Shown here piece by piece: positions 10,322 to 20,985 of a DNA stretch of 64,000 nucleotides (within the stretch, counting starts at the first letter, position 1; each line of letters begins with the position of its first letter). The notes below the pieces were generated by a model, which worked only from the letters and a program-made list of their open reading frames with translations, was not told where the DNA came from and did not search any database. Made by a program: the position numbers and the translations under genes. The DNA comes from Mermis nigrescens (taxonomy: Eukaryota; Nematoda; Enoplea; Mermithida; Mermithidae): contig JAVLUZ010000708.1 of NCBI GenBank assembly GCA_036768485.1, positions 186,001-250,000 of the forward strand, given 5' to 3'.

Positions 10322-11347
10322 TCAATTCAGAAAATAAGTGCGAGATATGTGGTCACGGATGGAGAAACCATCCTGTGAGGCGGCAATCTCATCAAAAACG
10401 AATAAATTCTCATTTTCTTCCATGCCTTCTTCTATCTCATTGTTTTTAATTCCCATGTTCAAAAGTGCGCAGCAAACCGCAAAAATTTTTGCCGCCTTTT
10501 TCGGATGCATACGAATGGGGCTTCTTTGCCCTAAGCTAGCAAATTTGCGCTTCAGCCTGCCAAGGGCTCGTTCGATAACGTTTCTAGTTTTTTTGTGCGC
10601 AGTGTTGAAGCCAACCTCGCATCTTTTATTAGGACGCAAATAAGGAGTAAGTAACCACTTTTTGCACGGATACCCAGAGTCACCGAGCAAAAATCCACTT
10701 CTAATATTATTATCAAACTCATTTGCCACTTTGCTTTCGGACAAAATTCGACTGTCATGAACAGAGCCAGGCCAATCTGCATAAATGCTAAGAAAGCGCC
10801 CCTGTGCGTCACATATGGCCTGACAATTAATTGAGTGATTTCGTTTATAGTCCAAATATGAAATCTCATCAGTTTTAGGCGCTAAGATTGGAATGTGCGT
10901 GCAATCAATGCATCCTACCACATTTGGGATGCCACATTTTTCGTAGAAACTTTGTTTAATAAGATTTAACGCAGCCAATTGAATTGGAAATGTTACCATC
11001 TTGTCAACTATATCACATAAGAGTAAATCCGTAGTTCGAGTTATGACTTTAGAAACAATTCCTTTACCGCTTAGACCAAAAAGTTTTGCAATGGCAAAAT
11101 AAGGGCTTCCAGTGCGATAAAAATGTAGCGTAACGGCTAAATCCACATCCAGCGGAAATTTCGCTCCACGTTTGTACGGGAATGTGGATTTTGGTTTAAG
11201 AAAATCTCTTATTTCAATAAAGGTATTTTTCGTGAATCCAAAATGCGCGTAAAAATCGTTCTCATTCAAATCAAATATGTTTCGAATTGAATTGACTTTC
11301 TCACAATCGTTTTGATAATCAATATCAAGCACAATATTTAAAGCCAT
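10322..11347 (-). CDS. HARBI1-type DDE transposase, intact
   Basis: The protein has 341 residues, normal for the family. Residues 24-120 are the N-terminal helix-turn-helix region (FYRTGSPYFAIAKLFGLSGK). The DDE domain (DDE_Tnp_4) follows: first Asp in VGCIDCTHIPI (about 145), second in LLGDSGYPCKKWLLTPY (about 225), Glu in RNVIERALGRLKRKF (about 262). It cuts and reinserts the element. No stop or frameshift is present, so the protein could still be made even if the partner gene is broken. It runs convergent to the Myb-like gene, about 200 bp apart. Confidence 0.93.
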   Translation of the reverse strand: MALNIVLDIDYQNDCEKVNSIRNIFDLNENDFYAHFGFTKNTFIEIRDFLKPKSTFPYKRGAKFPLDVDLAVTLHFYRTGSPYFAIAKLFGLSGKGIVSKVITRTTDLLLCDIVDKMVTFPIQLAALNLIKQSFYEKCGIPNVVGCIDCTHIPILAPKTDEISYLDYKRNHSINCQAICDAQGRFLSIYADWPGSVHDSRILSESKVANEFDNNIRSGFLLGDSGYPCKKWLLTPYLRPNKRCEVGFNTAHKKTRNVIERALGRLKRKFASLGQRSPIRMHPKKAAKIFAVCCALLNMGIKNNEIEEGMEENENLFVFDEIAASQDGFSIRDHISRTYFLN

Positions 11348-11522
11348 TTATGACAACTCAGACCGAACCGTGAGCGACCAATACAGTTTGCAAAAATAAA
11401 TCCTGATCGGCATCAGGGTTAATTTTTATAGAACAAAACAAGGAAACTTAACCCTTGACAATTAAACCCTTTCATTCGGAAACCAGGGATAAGTACTGAT
11501 ATCAAATGCATATCATATACAA

Positions 11523-11700
11523 CGCACTTAACCCTTTGGGGTTAACTTAACCCTGGGGTTAAGTTAACCCCAAAGGGTTAAAATTAACCCTTGAGGGTTA
11601 GTTAACCCTTTCATTCGGAAACCGGGGATAAATAATTTAACCCTCGTCTTGACGAAATTTATCGAATTTAACCCTGGGGTTAGCTTAACCCCTTCATTCG
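11523..11700. repeat. Subterminal TTAACCC array, right end of Harbinger
   Basis: TTAACCCCAAAGGGTTAA-type dyads lead into the right TIR, with an extra internal copy of CATTCGGAAACCGGGGATAA near 11612. It mirrors the left array. Confidence 0.8.
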
Positions 11701-12381
11701 GAAACTGGGCCCTGTTGAAGAGTCTAGCAGTGCTCTGCTATACTATCCAAATCGGATAAAAATGCTCAGAATATAATCAGTACACTATTCTAAAGAATTT
11801 TTACCCGAAATTTGGTGCTTCGTGCCTACAAGGGCAGAGTTTCTATGTTTAAGCGTTTAACCCGTTTTATGATGTTTTATGCGTCGTACTAATGCGTTGT
11901 ATTGTAGGAATTTGTATTGCAGTGTTGCCAGGTGTGACCTTATTCCCGTCAGATTGACGGTTTTTTGGGTGCGTTGACGGGTTTTTGACGGAAGAGGTTT
12001 TTGACGGGTTTTGTGACGGATTTTGATCGCTTTTGACGGTTTTGACAGATTTTGAACTTGAGCAAGTTATATCATTTCCGCATAACGAACTGCTTATAAG
12101 AATTACTGTAATAAAATAGAGCAGCAGAGCAGTAAAAAAGGGAAAGGGCAACAGGAACACGGAGTAATTTAAGAACATGGTACTTCCAAAATACTAAAAG
12201 TAAACTTCAGAAGAGCGGATTTGGCATTGGTGTAGCTGGTTCACATATGTATTAAGATAGCCACATTATAGGTATATATACAGCAAGTAGTATCCGGTGA
12301 AAGCTGCCACCTAACTGGTTTGATTTGAGTCAAGTCGAAAACAAATAAGGCAGTCATCAGATTTTTCCAGTAGATTCATGT

Positions 12382-12524
12382 GACTGACCAAAATGTTGGT
12401 GCCAGTGTTTGAAATAAGCCTAAGTAATGGGATGCAACTCACGTCGCTCGCTTCGCTCGCTCCGCTCGTCGCATACCATTACTCAAGCTTATTTTAAACG
12501 CTGGCACCAACATTTTGGTCAGTC
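12382..12524. repeat. 143-bp hairpin (MITE-like perfect inverted repeat)
   Basis: The arms of about 38 bp (GACTGACCAAAATGTTGGTG and its complement) are nearly perfect. The centre is a GC-rich CGCTCGCTTCGCTCGCTCCG stretch. A similar centre recurs in the hairpin at 60690-60777. Confidence 0.75.
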
Positions 12525-12602
12525 CATGATACTAAGCCTAAGCCTAATCAGCTGGTAAACCAGCAAAACATCACAAATACCTTGCAATCTTTATCAAAAT
12601 TA

Positions 12603-12680
12603 ACCAGCGTAAGTCGATTGGTTATGGTTATGGACTTTAGAGCAAGGGGTCCATGTTTCGAATCCGACTGCCAGCAACTT
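12603..12680 (+). repeat. tRNA-like sequence, possible SINE head
   Basis: The outer AGTCG/CGACT can pair and a B-box-like TGTTTCGAATCC lies near 12652-12663. The A box is poor and no clear cloverleaf forms. The flanking 100 bp may be the SINE body. Confidence 0.3.
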
Positions 12681-12994
12681 TCTCTCGTTTCCTCAGATGC
12701 TATCGACCGCACACACACGCCCTTATAATATGACTATGTTAATACATATGTGAACCAGCTACACGAATGCCGCGCATTTTTTTGCTCAGTACTAAGAACA
12801 TGTTGAAAGAAGGCACGGGAAAAATTTCATCCGTCTATGATCAATATTACAAAAGCTATGGGTTTCATTAATTAGCCTCTTCTCAACTTAAGCAAGCATC
12901 TTCGCGACCTAAGTATTTAAAGATTCAAACAGCTGGATGCAGAATCACATGTAGATACCCAATTTACCCCTAAGCATCTATAGGTACATCGACC

Positions 12995-15583
12995 TGAGCG
13001 GGAGCGACCTCGACCTATTCTTAGAATGGGCCACTGATACCCCTAGGATAATTATAGCTTTAGGTGATTTCAATTTTCCAGAAATTAAATGGGATAAACG
13101 ATCTTCTCTCCCTGAAAATAGTATTTCTTCACAATTTTTTGAGCTTACAAACGGAATAGGGTTACATCAGTTTACACGACACCCTACTCTAGATAATAAT
13201 ATATTGGATCTGATTTTCTGTTCATACAAATCATGCGTTTTTAACGTCAATAACATTGAGCCTTTTTCAACTAGTGACCATGATGCCCTAACTTTCGATC
13301 TTCTTATTCCCAAAAAATTAGTAGTTGATTCTCCTGAAGAAAACTATGATTTTAGAAAAGGTGATTACGTTTCTATTATACATGATCTATCACTTGTTAG
13401 CTGGCCTGATATTTTTTCAACGTGTGTCACTGTTGATGATTTTTATTCTGTATTTTTAGATATTTAAAATTCGACGATCAAATGCCACGTTCCTTTGAAA
13501 AAATATTTTCGAAAAAACGCAAATTTCCGAAATACATTCTGAATTTGCAAGGAAAGAAACGCAGACTTTGTCGAAAATTAAAGAAGGATACAAGTTTGCT
13601 GGATGACTATAAAATAGCTTGTAAAAATGTTGATAATGCAATTTCGGATTTTTATGCCAGTGAAGAGAAGGAACTCATTAAAAAGGGTTCATCATCGAAA
13701 AACTTTTATAATTTTGTTAACACCAGGTTAAAACTGAAACGTTCCATACCTGATCTTGAGTTCGATGGGCAACTTATTTCTGATTAAACTAAAAAAGCCA
13801 ACGTTTTTAACAATTTTTTTGGTTCTGTTTTCACTTTAGATAGCAACATTCAACCACTAAATATGGAACCTGTAAAGGTAAATGATCGCCCTCCCTTGGT
13901 TAAGTTTGAGCTCAGTATTGTAGCCTCGGCTTTAAATAAGCTGAAGCCCACTCACTCAGTTGGTCCTGATGGACTCTCAGCTTACTTTTTGAAACAGATT
14001 AAAATTGTCTTAATTGAACCACTTTCAAGCATTTTCGAAGTTTCATATTGGACTGGCAGGCTCCCACGTTTATGGTTAGAAGCACTGGTTACACCTATTT
14101 TTTAAAAAGGAGACCCCCACTCAGTCGAAAATTATAGGCCTATATCTCTTTGTTGCGTTTTATGTAAAGTTATGGAGTCAATAATTAATAATACCATCAT
14201 TAACTATTTTGACAGAACTTGTCTGATAAGTCAACAACAATTTGGGTTTTTAAAGAACAAGTCTTGTTCGTCCCAGCTGCTAAAGTGTAAAAACAAGTGG
14301 ACTAAAAGTTTAGACAATCACGTTCCGATGGACATTATTTATATTGATTTCTGTAAAGCCTTTGATTCTGTTGTTCATTCGAAACTTTTGTTAAAACTTA
14401 AATCCTTGGGAATTTCGGGTACACTGTTAAGCTGGATTACATCATTTTTAGCGGGAAGGTCACAAAAGGTGAAGATAAATAGTTGTTTCTCAAACCCACA
14501 ACCGGTAATCAGCGGTGTCCCTCAAGGCAGTGTGTTAGGGCCTACATTGTTTTTAGTGTTTATAAATGATTTAGTCGATTGTATTAAACATAGTGATATT
14601 TTGTTGTTTGCTGATGATGCAAAAATTTTTAATGTTTCATGTAATGCTGATCTCTTACAATCGGATCTGAATTCATTACACGCATGGACCAAAAAATGGC
14701 AGTTGCAAATCAGTTATGGTAAATGTGCAACGTTGTATTTGGGGTATGGGAATCCTAGAAACAACTACAAACTGGGTTTTCAAGATTTAATTGTTTCTGA
14801 ATGATCTATTAAGGATTTGGGAGTGTATATTAGTGATGACCTATCTTCTAGCATTCATTGTGTAAACACTGCGTCTAAAGCTTCTCGAGATGCATCACTG
14901 ATCCAGAAAAAGCTTTGTCTCAAAAAATATTGAATTAATGGTAAAAGCTTTTAAAGTCTATGTAAGACCCATTTTGGAGTATAATTCGGTGGTTTGGAAC
15001 CCTTATTTGATTAAAGATATTAACTGTACTGAAAAAGTTCAGCGTAAATTTACAAAAAGAATACTATGGCGACAAGGTGACTTGTCTTACAATGAGCGGT
15101 TGGGTTTGCTAAATCTTGAAAGACTAAAAACTCGGCGTATTCATTTTGATCTCACTTTTGCTTCCAGAATAATCAAGAGACAGTTACTTTCCTTTGAAGA
15201 CTTTTTCGAACTCGCACCCGAAAGGGGTACCAGATCGGTAAGTGATATAAAGCTTTATATCCACAAATTTCATTTGGACTGTAGGAAAAACGACTTTGCA
15301 AACAGGACGGCTAGAATCTGGAATACTCTGCCCCAAAGTATTGTTGATTGTAAATCTTTTAAACGGTTTAAGGGTTTGATTTCTAAACTTTGTTTAGATG
15401 AGTTTCTAAAGGGGCATACGTGAGCGCGATCCGCCTATACGTCTCAGCCATAACTTTGCTATGCTGATAAACGTTCTTTCGTTCCTTCGACATCTTTTAT
15501 TATATATATCCTTTTTCATGTAATTTCTATTGCATTTTCTACGGCAGTAATTGCTAATAAAATATTATTATTATTATTATTAA
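12995..15583 (+). mobile_element. 5'-truncated LINE (Jockey/CR1-like) with (TTA)n tail, copy 1
   Basis: It runs from inside the endonuclease domain to a (ATT)n tail at about 15560-15583. It is collinear and almost identical with the minus-strand copy at 48817-51415. It lies inside the hAT element, so it is one of the youngest layers of this nest. A clear target duplication was not found. Confidence 0.85.
13010..15423 (+). pseudogene. LINE ORF2: endonuclease C-terminus and reverse transcriptase, broken
   Basis: The endonuclease end is at about 13020-13467 (IALGDFNFPEIKWD, SDHDALTFDLLIP). Reverse transcriptase motifs follow: KLKPTHSVGPDGLSAYFLK near 13940, IIYIDFCKAFDSV near 14335, SGVPQGSVLGPTLF near 14511 and LLFADDAKIF near 14602. 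A C-terminal region ends at 15423 (FTKRILWRQGDL, ARIWNTLPQS). Stops at 13465, 13785, 14103 and 14802 and a frameshift near 14930 break it; the second copy reads sense codons at several of these. In life it would nick DNA and reverse-transcribe its RNA there. Confidence 0.85.
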
Positions 15584-16490
15584 GCAGCTTAAAACACCTT
15601 TTCAGATATTACTAAGCCTAAGTATAATATAAGCAAAAACTTAGATTTTCGTATATCTTATCAAGTAAAACCGAAAAAAACATGAAAAAATATGAAAATT
15701 TTTTTAAGTTTTTAAAATTTCGAACAGGTTTCAGCGCCTTTTTTCTTTTTCCTCCTTCATTGCTATGCTTCCTTCCGTAATTTCAGTCCATATTATTTAT
15801 TTCTGACAAATGTGTAAGTCCTTGGATTGAGCCGTTTAATCGTCCACTCAACACTCAAATCGAGAGTTGCCTGCAACTTTGCAAGTATGGCTCAGATTTT
15901 CACCAAATTTTTTTTCCGCGCTTCAATTTATCATGTTCTACCAGTTTGGCAAAAAAATTTTGGCATGCCTTATTCGTTTTGCTCCTTTTCTAAAAGTACC
16001 ATATTCTTAAGTTTAGCCCAGTAACACGAACAACACGTACAACCATACATTCCCACAGGGGAGTGAGGGGGTATTATCCCTAGCTCAGGGTCCAAGACTC
16101 GATGTCAGACGATTTTGAGCTATCAAACATTTTTTGACAAGGCAAGAAAGTGTTTATTGTCCAGAAAAATGCACGAAATTTGATAAAACACGAATGCATG
16201 ATAAAACAGCGACTGAACAAAAGGACATACAGATCATGAAGAGATACAACTAGGTATGCCCCAACAATAAAATCATAAAATCAATGTTTAGGAGCTCTTT
16301 GTTGAACAAACAAACGGTAGGAGAGGAGAAGTGACAACATGATCAGGTAAGGAGTTCCAAATTTTGAGGTAGCATTGCGAAAAATCGTTGAGGTGAGCTT
16401 TGCAGGACCTCGTTTCTAGAAGAGGATGATACTGATGCTGCTAGAATAGAAACCATCGATTCGGAAATATATCATTGTTTGCACTAAATT
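15584..16490. other. hAT interior without recognisable gene; contains a family C fragment
   Basis: AT-rich sequence with no convincing ORF. About 16045-16140 matches the end of repeat family C (CATTCCCACAGGGG, then GGGGGTATTATCCC and GACGATTTTGAGCTATC). The rest is presumably decayed hAT transposase gene. Confidence 0.5.
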
Positions 16491-17813
16491 TGTTGTCTTT
16501 ACGTTTCTCGAATGCAGTCGTTGAACGGGTGTTTTTCAGGGGTGGCAAAAACCAGGATTTCAAAATTAAAATTTTTTAATTTTTGGTTTTTGCTTTGGAT
16601 TTTGGTGGTTTTTTCAGGTGGTTCTTGATTATTTCAACCAAAACTTTCAGTTGAAAAATGCGAATTTTAATTTTCAAGTGTTAATTACAAGCTTATTGAA
16701 TGAAGCTTAGGCACAATAGTATGTTCTGTTTGCATAAAAAAAAGAATTGAGCACAATTTTTTATTCAGAGCACATAATTCAAACATTTAGTCAACAAAAA
16801 CATCTGGAACAACTTAGTCATCATCCAGTCAATCATCAAAACAAATACGAACGAAAAAAGTAGCAAGCAAAAGATACGTTTCTCGGGTCGGACAAAAAGC
16901 TCATAATTCTATAACCATGGCATTGAAAAATCTGGCTTGACCCCTCCTACGTAGTTTGGTAGGTACTTGCAAAACATCAAAATCTTTTAATTTTAAGCCA
17001 GTCTGCTGCCGACCGTTTTCGGTTCAGTGTGCAATTTATTATGGAGCAGAAGGAGAAATTCATGAAATAAATGAAAATGAATGATTAAACTCAATTGACC
17101 GAACATAACAAAACCCCAGTCACACTCCCACCCAAGCCAACTGAATCTTCCCCCCAGCCACCAACTTAAAATGACTGGCAGCAAGGAGAAGCCGAGTAAA
17201 AACGGTCACAGAAAAATTGCAAACCATAGCTCATCTATTGGACAAACAAACAAGCCTTGACTTGACTCACTAGCTAGTATCTGTCACCCAAAATTTAGTT
17301 GCCTAGACTGGACTGGACTGGTCACTCATTTTACTGGAGGTGTAATTAGCAACTCCTTCGTAATGCGAGACTCTTGCTAAAATAGTTATGAGCGCTTGTA
17401 GAATATGCCCACAAAGAAAAATTTAGAAAAACTCACATGTGAATCAAATTTATTTAGGAAAAAATTATTTAAAAAGTGCCAAAAACCAAAAACCATGGAA
17501 ATTTTGTTTGTTTTTCCCAAAAACCACAAAAATCAAAAACCACTAAAACCAGAGTTTGCCAGCCCTGGTGTTTGCTGCTATGAATTTAGTTAAAACTAAT
17601 TTGCGCAATCGTCTTATCTGTAAAACTGTAGATTCAAAATTGTCAGTACGTTTTGGTTCGAAGTTTATTTATTTAAATGTGTCAAATTTTAATCCGTCAC
17701 AGTTTATGTTGAATAGCTTTAATGCATCAATTTATCAGAGTGATGAAGATGTTAGTGGTAATATTAATGAAGATGCCTTTTCTGATGCCATAGACATGTT
17801 ATCCGAGGCTTAA
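16490..17813 (+). pseudogene. hAT transposase C-terminal dimerisation region, split by a nested hAT
   Basis: The left piece ends at 16536 and encodes the hAT signature start SNAVVERVF. The right piece (17568-17813) continues with AAMNLVKTNLRNRL and about 70 more residues to a stop at 17813. Together they match the conserved C-terminal dimerisation motif of hAT transposases. The nested element 16537-17567 separates them. The catalytic domain is not recognisable upstream, where the LINE sits. A polyadenylation-like AATAAA lies near 17864. Confidence 0.75.
16537..17567. mobile_element. Smaller nonautonomous hAT inside the larger hAT's transposase
   Basis: The ends CAGGGGTGGCAAAAACC and GAGTTTGCCAGCCCTG are inverted. 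The 8-bp target is GTGTTTTT (16529-16536) versus GTGTTTGC (17568-17575), with two changed bases. Subterminal AAACCA/TGGTTTTT repeats are present at both ends. No transposase ORF was found. The insertion point lies in the conserved ERVF codons of the host transposase. Confidence 0.8.
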
Positions 17814-18595
17814 GTCAGGTGCTTTAATTTTTTGCAATTCTGGTTCAGTATACATATTTCTGTAAATAAAAAATTTACTGTCTGTGTTGATGCTGTTTGA
17901 TGTATATTTATTGCAAATGCATGTATGTTTATACTGCTATTTGTCATGTGAATATACTGCTATTATATGAAAAATTTGACGGTTTTTTTGACGGGTTTCT
18001 AGCCAGCTGTTGACGGTTTTTGACGGGTTTCTGGCATGCGTGTGACGGTTTCCTGACTAAAGCATCTGGCAACCTGTTGTATTGAGCACTTGCTATATGT
18101 TGTGCTGCCTGGCTAATTCTCTGTAAATTTTTATTTGGCTTGTTTTTTTTCTGATTTTGATTAATTAAGGTGTTGTATTATTGTTGTATAGCCTGATGTC
18201 CAAATTCGATGCTTATTTTTATTTATTTATTTTTTTTAAATTTTTTTCTGGAAAAAGAGTAGAAATTAATAAATTACTTTTCAACCGTATACCCTACTCA
18301 CTCACCCCACATGAGCTATAAATAAGATGAGAATGAGTAACATAAGTTTTGTCTCATAAGCTATAGAAATAAAATGATTGCACACATAAGTTTTGTCTCA
18401 TAAGCTGCAGAACCTACATGTCTCGAAGTTCAAAAAACATGCAAAAATAGAACAGTGTGGCAATGCTTCTCGCCTATACTTCTACAGTCTATATGCTTAT
18501 GCGTGTGCTATATGCTTAAGCACGGCTATACGCTTAAGCACGGCTATATGCTTAACCATTGTAGAGCTGGAAGGTCCACCAGTACTACTGATATG

Positions 18596-20480
18596 ATTTC
18601 TGTGAAGCCGCTTTAATGTGGGTTAATCCTATCGAGCGTTGTGCTTTCATAAACGGCATAAAAATTAATTTATTATCATCATCTGAAAAAATTCAATTTC
18701 ATGCGAAACCCAACACGACTACTTCTGGTGTTGTGTGTGTGCATGTTTCGCTGCCTGAGCCTGTAATCATACAACCTCGGCACGAATTAATCACACCTGG
18801 TTTCATAAGTCATGGTTCTTGTGATTTTGATATCGCTTTCATTCGAACCAAATTCCGATTTCATGGAAAAAACTTCACTTTTTGTTGCTCCTATCCATAG
18901 TCGATGCATCGCAACCTATAATTCCTGTTCGCGTTTGTAACATCTCTAAAGCGCCAATTCGCATCGACTCTGGCGATATTATAGGTTCTTTAACCTCTGA
19001 CGCCGAAGTTGTGTCTCATGTCGCAAATTTTGATGATAGGACACCTGAACTTTTCGCGTCAATAAATAAAGCTTTAAACGGCTCCGCCGTTGATTCTCGG
19101 CAACAGCAACAAATTCGTGAACTTTGCTCTAAAATATGACTCTATTTTTGCTTTAAAAAATGAGCCTCTCGGACGTACCCCTTTGATGAAACATCATATT
19201 GATACTGGGGATAATCCGCCTGTGGTTGGAAAAACTTATCGTGTTGAGCATTCTAGAAGAGAATCTATGCAAAAAATCATTAATGAAATGCTTGCTGACA
19301 AAATTATTCGGCCTACGACCAGTCCATGGGCTAGTCCATTGTTTCTCATAGGAAAAAAGGACGGTTCCCTAAGACCTGTTGTCGATTATCGCCGTTTAAA
19401 TGACGTAACTAAAACGCAAGTATATCCTCTTCCTCAACTCGACGATTATTTCGATACCTTAGGCTCTGCCGCATATTTTAGCACGTTAGATCTAAAATCC
19501 GGTTATTGGCAAATTCCTCTCGATAAAGAATCTCGCGAAAAACTGCGTTTATATGCCCTGTTGGCCATTACGAATTTGAAGTCTTACCTTTTGGTTTAAA
19601 AAATGCGCCCGCAGATTTTCAGAGGCTAATGGAGCTTGTGCTCGCAGGTCTCAACTGGAAATCTTGCCTTGTTTATATCGATGATATAATCATTTTTTTG
19701 CGCACATTCAAAGAACATTTAAAAGATCTTGAAAATGTTTTCATTGCACTTCAAAACGCGAACTTATGGGTTAAACCTGATAAATGCCATCTTGCTCATG
19801 CCAAAGTAAAATTTCTCGGCCATAGTATAAGTTTGCTGGGCATTGCTCCTGACATGTCTAAAGTCGCAGATTTAGTCACGTTTCCCGTACCAAAAACCGT
19901 TAAATCTTTGCAAAAATTCCTTGGCTTAGTCCAATGGTTTAAGAAATTTGTTAAAGATCTTGCTAAAATCGCTAAAGCCGTTATTCCATCTTCTTCGCAA
20001 AAGATGTCGAATTTTGCTGGAAGGCCGAACACCAAACTGCTTTTGAGCTTCTTAAAAAAGCATTTACATCTCCACCTATTTTGCAACTACCAAAATTCGA
20101 CGAAGAGCACCAATTTATTTTAACAACTGATGCAAGTAATTATGCGTTAGGTGCTATTTTGACTCAAAAACATTTACCGTCGAAAAATCGTTTTATTCTT
20201 AGCTACGCTAGTCGCGTGCTAAATTCTGCCAAATGTAATTATGCTACTTCGGAAAAGGAAGCGCTAGCAGTGGTGTGGGCCATCAAGCATTATTGACACT
20301 ATCTATATGGTAAAAAATTCATTGTCGAAACCGATCATCAAGCGCTAACCTGGCTCGTAAACGTAAAAGACCCATCAAGTCGCTTAATGCCGCTGGGGTC
20401 TCAAATTACAGGAGTATGAATATGATATTGTGTATGTTCCTGGTGCATATAACTGCGCAGCGGATCTTTTATCACAACAT
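18596..20480 (+). pseudogene. Gypsy Pol: protease-RT linker, reverse transcriptase and RNase H, frameshifted
   Basis: The linker resumes right after the giant insertion (FCEAALMWVNPIERCAFING). RT motifs: DKIIRPTTSPWASPLFLI and KKDGSLRPVVDYRRLN near 19300-19410, STLDLKSGYWQIPL near 19480, and the catalytic VYIDDIIIF near 19672. RNase H is at about 20100-20480 (LTTDASNYALGAILTQ, TSEKEALAVVWAIKHY, VETDHQALTWL). Frameshifts near 18900, 19080, 19550 and 20020 and a stop at 20296 disrupt it. It would convert the element RNA to DNA. Confidence 0.9.
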
Positions 20481-20985
20481 CCTAAATACGATCATGCAGA
20501 ACGCAAATATGAACTTGAGCACAAAAATATCGTTAATATCGCGAATTTAGACTCGGAAGATTCTGAATCCGAGGACAAACCGGTCCCACCTGACTGACTG
20601 CGCGATAATACTCCTAATGCACCAACTAATAATCCTAATGCGCCTATTGATCCAACTAATACTAAACCTACGTTTTGCGAACGCATTCAACTTACTGATG
20701 CAGAAAAAGCGGAAATGCTAACATCTGCGCGTTTACTCGCAGAGCAACATGCTGATGACAAATTACATAAAATTCGCATCGCGTTGAATGATTTAACAAC
20801 AAAAAAATATTGTGACGAATTTTTTCTCGTAAACAATATTCTTTTTTGTCGTTTTCAACCTAAGCGTTCGCCTACCATTGTGCATCAAATAGTAATACCA
20901 AAATCATTGTGTCGTTTCATATCTAACCAAATTTCATGACTCTATTTTCGGAGCACATTTTTCATCGCGTAAGATTCTACCCGCC

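Larger units (their letters stand above)
6697..11711. mobile_element. PIF/Harbinger DNA transposon with Myb-like and DDE transposase genes
   Basis: Ends are inverted: GACCCAGTTTCCAAATGAAG on the left, CTTCATTCGGAAACTGGGCC on the right. The undisturbed left arm of the palindrome (near 4551) shows the empty site CATCTGTTG. The element is bracketed by CAG (6694-6696) and CTG (11712-11714), so a 3-bp CWG target with one changed base is likely. Both ends carry subterminal TTAACCCC arrays. It has the classic two-gene layout: a Myb/SANT-like protein on + and a HARBI1-type transposase on -, convergent. Confidence 0.88.
11920..18076. mobile_element. hAT DNA transposon inserted in the right arm
   Basis: The 8-bp TTGTATTG is duplicated at 11912-11919 and 18077-18084. 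The ends are CAGTGTTGCCAGGTG and CATCTGGCAACCTG, typical hAT termini. Subterminal GACGGTTTTTGACGGGTTT repeats occur at both ends (11955-12055 and 17978-18055). Inside are a LINE, a smaller hAT and the C-terminal part of a hAT transposase. The flank matches the left arm of the giant palindrome exactly. Confidence 0.92.
3834..18589. mobile_element. Giant palindromic (fold-back) element with Polinton/Maverick-like ends, carrying nested insertions
   Basis: The 6-bp GATATG is duplicated at 3828-3833 and 18590-18595. The element begins AGTAGTACTGG and ends CCAGTACTACT. Subtracting the Harbinger (6697-11711) and hAT (11920-18076) insertions with their target duplications leaves about 3573 bp: two inverted arms of 1680 and 1678 bp and a 215-bp spacer. 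The arms match almost base for base. AG...CT termini, a 6-bp TSD, very long TIRs and short subterminal repeats (several TAAGCATATAG units at 3866-3925) fit known Polinton/Maverick termini. No DNA polymerase, integrase or packaging ATPase is present. It splits the Gypsy pol gene. Class assignment is inference; the structure is read directly. Confidence 0.8.
5729..18589. repeat. Right arm of the giant palindrome, in three pieces
   Basis: The pieces are 5729-6693, 11715-11919 and 18085-18589; each joins to the next when the Harbinger and hAT insertions are removed. Total length is within 2 bp of the left arm. Confidence 0.9.

Noticed and set aside
6716..11700. TTAACCC tracts as interstitial telomere repeats
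   Set aside because: The units are palindromic TTAACCCCGGGGTTAA forms tied to the Harbinger TIRs, not a head-to-tail telomeric hexamer or pentamer array.
12995..15583. Target duplication for LINE copy 1
   Set aside because: No direct repeat longer than a few bases could be matched between the sequence before 12995 and after the (ATT)n tail.
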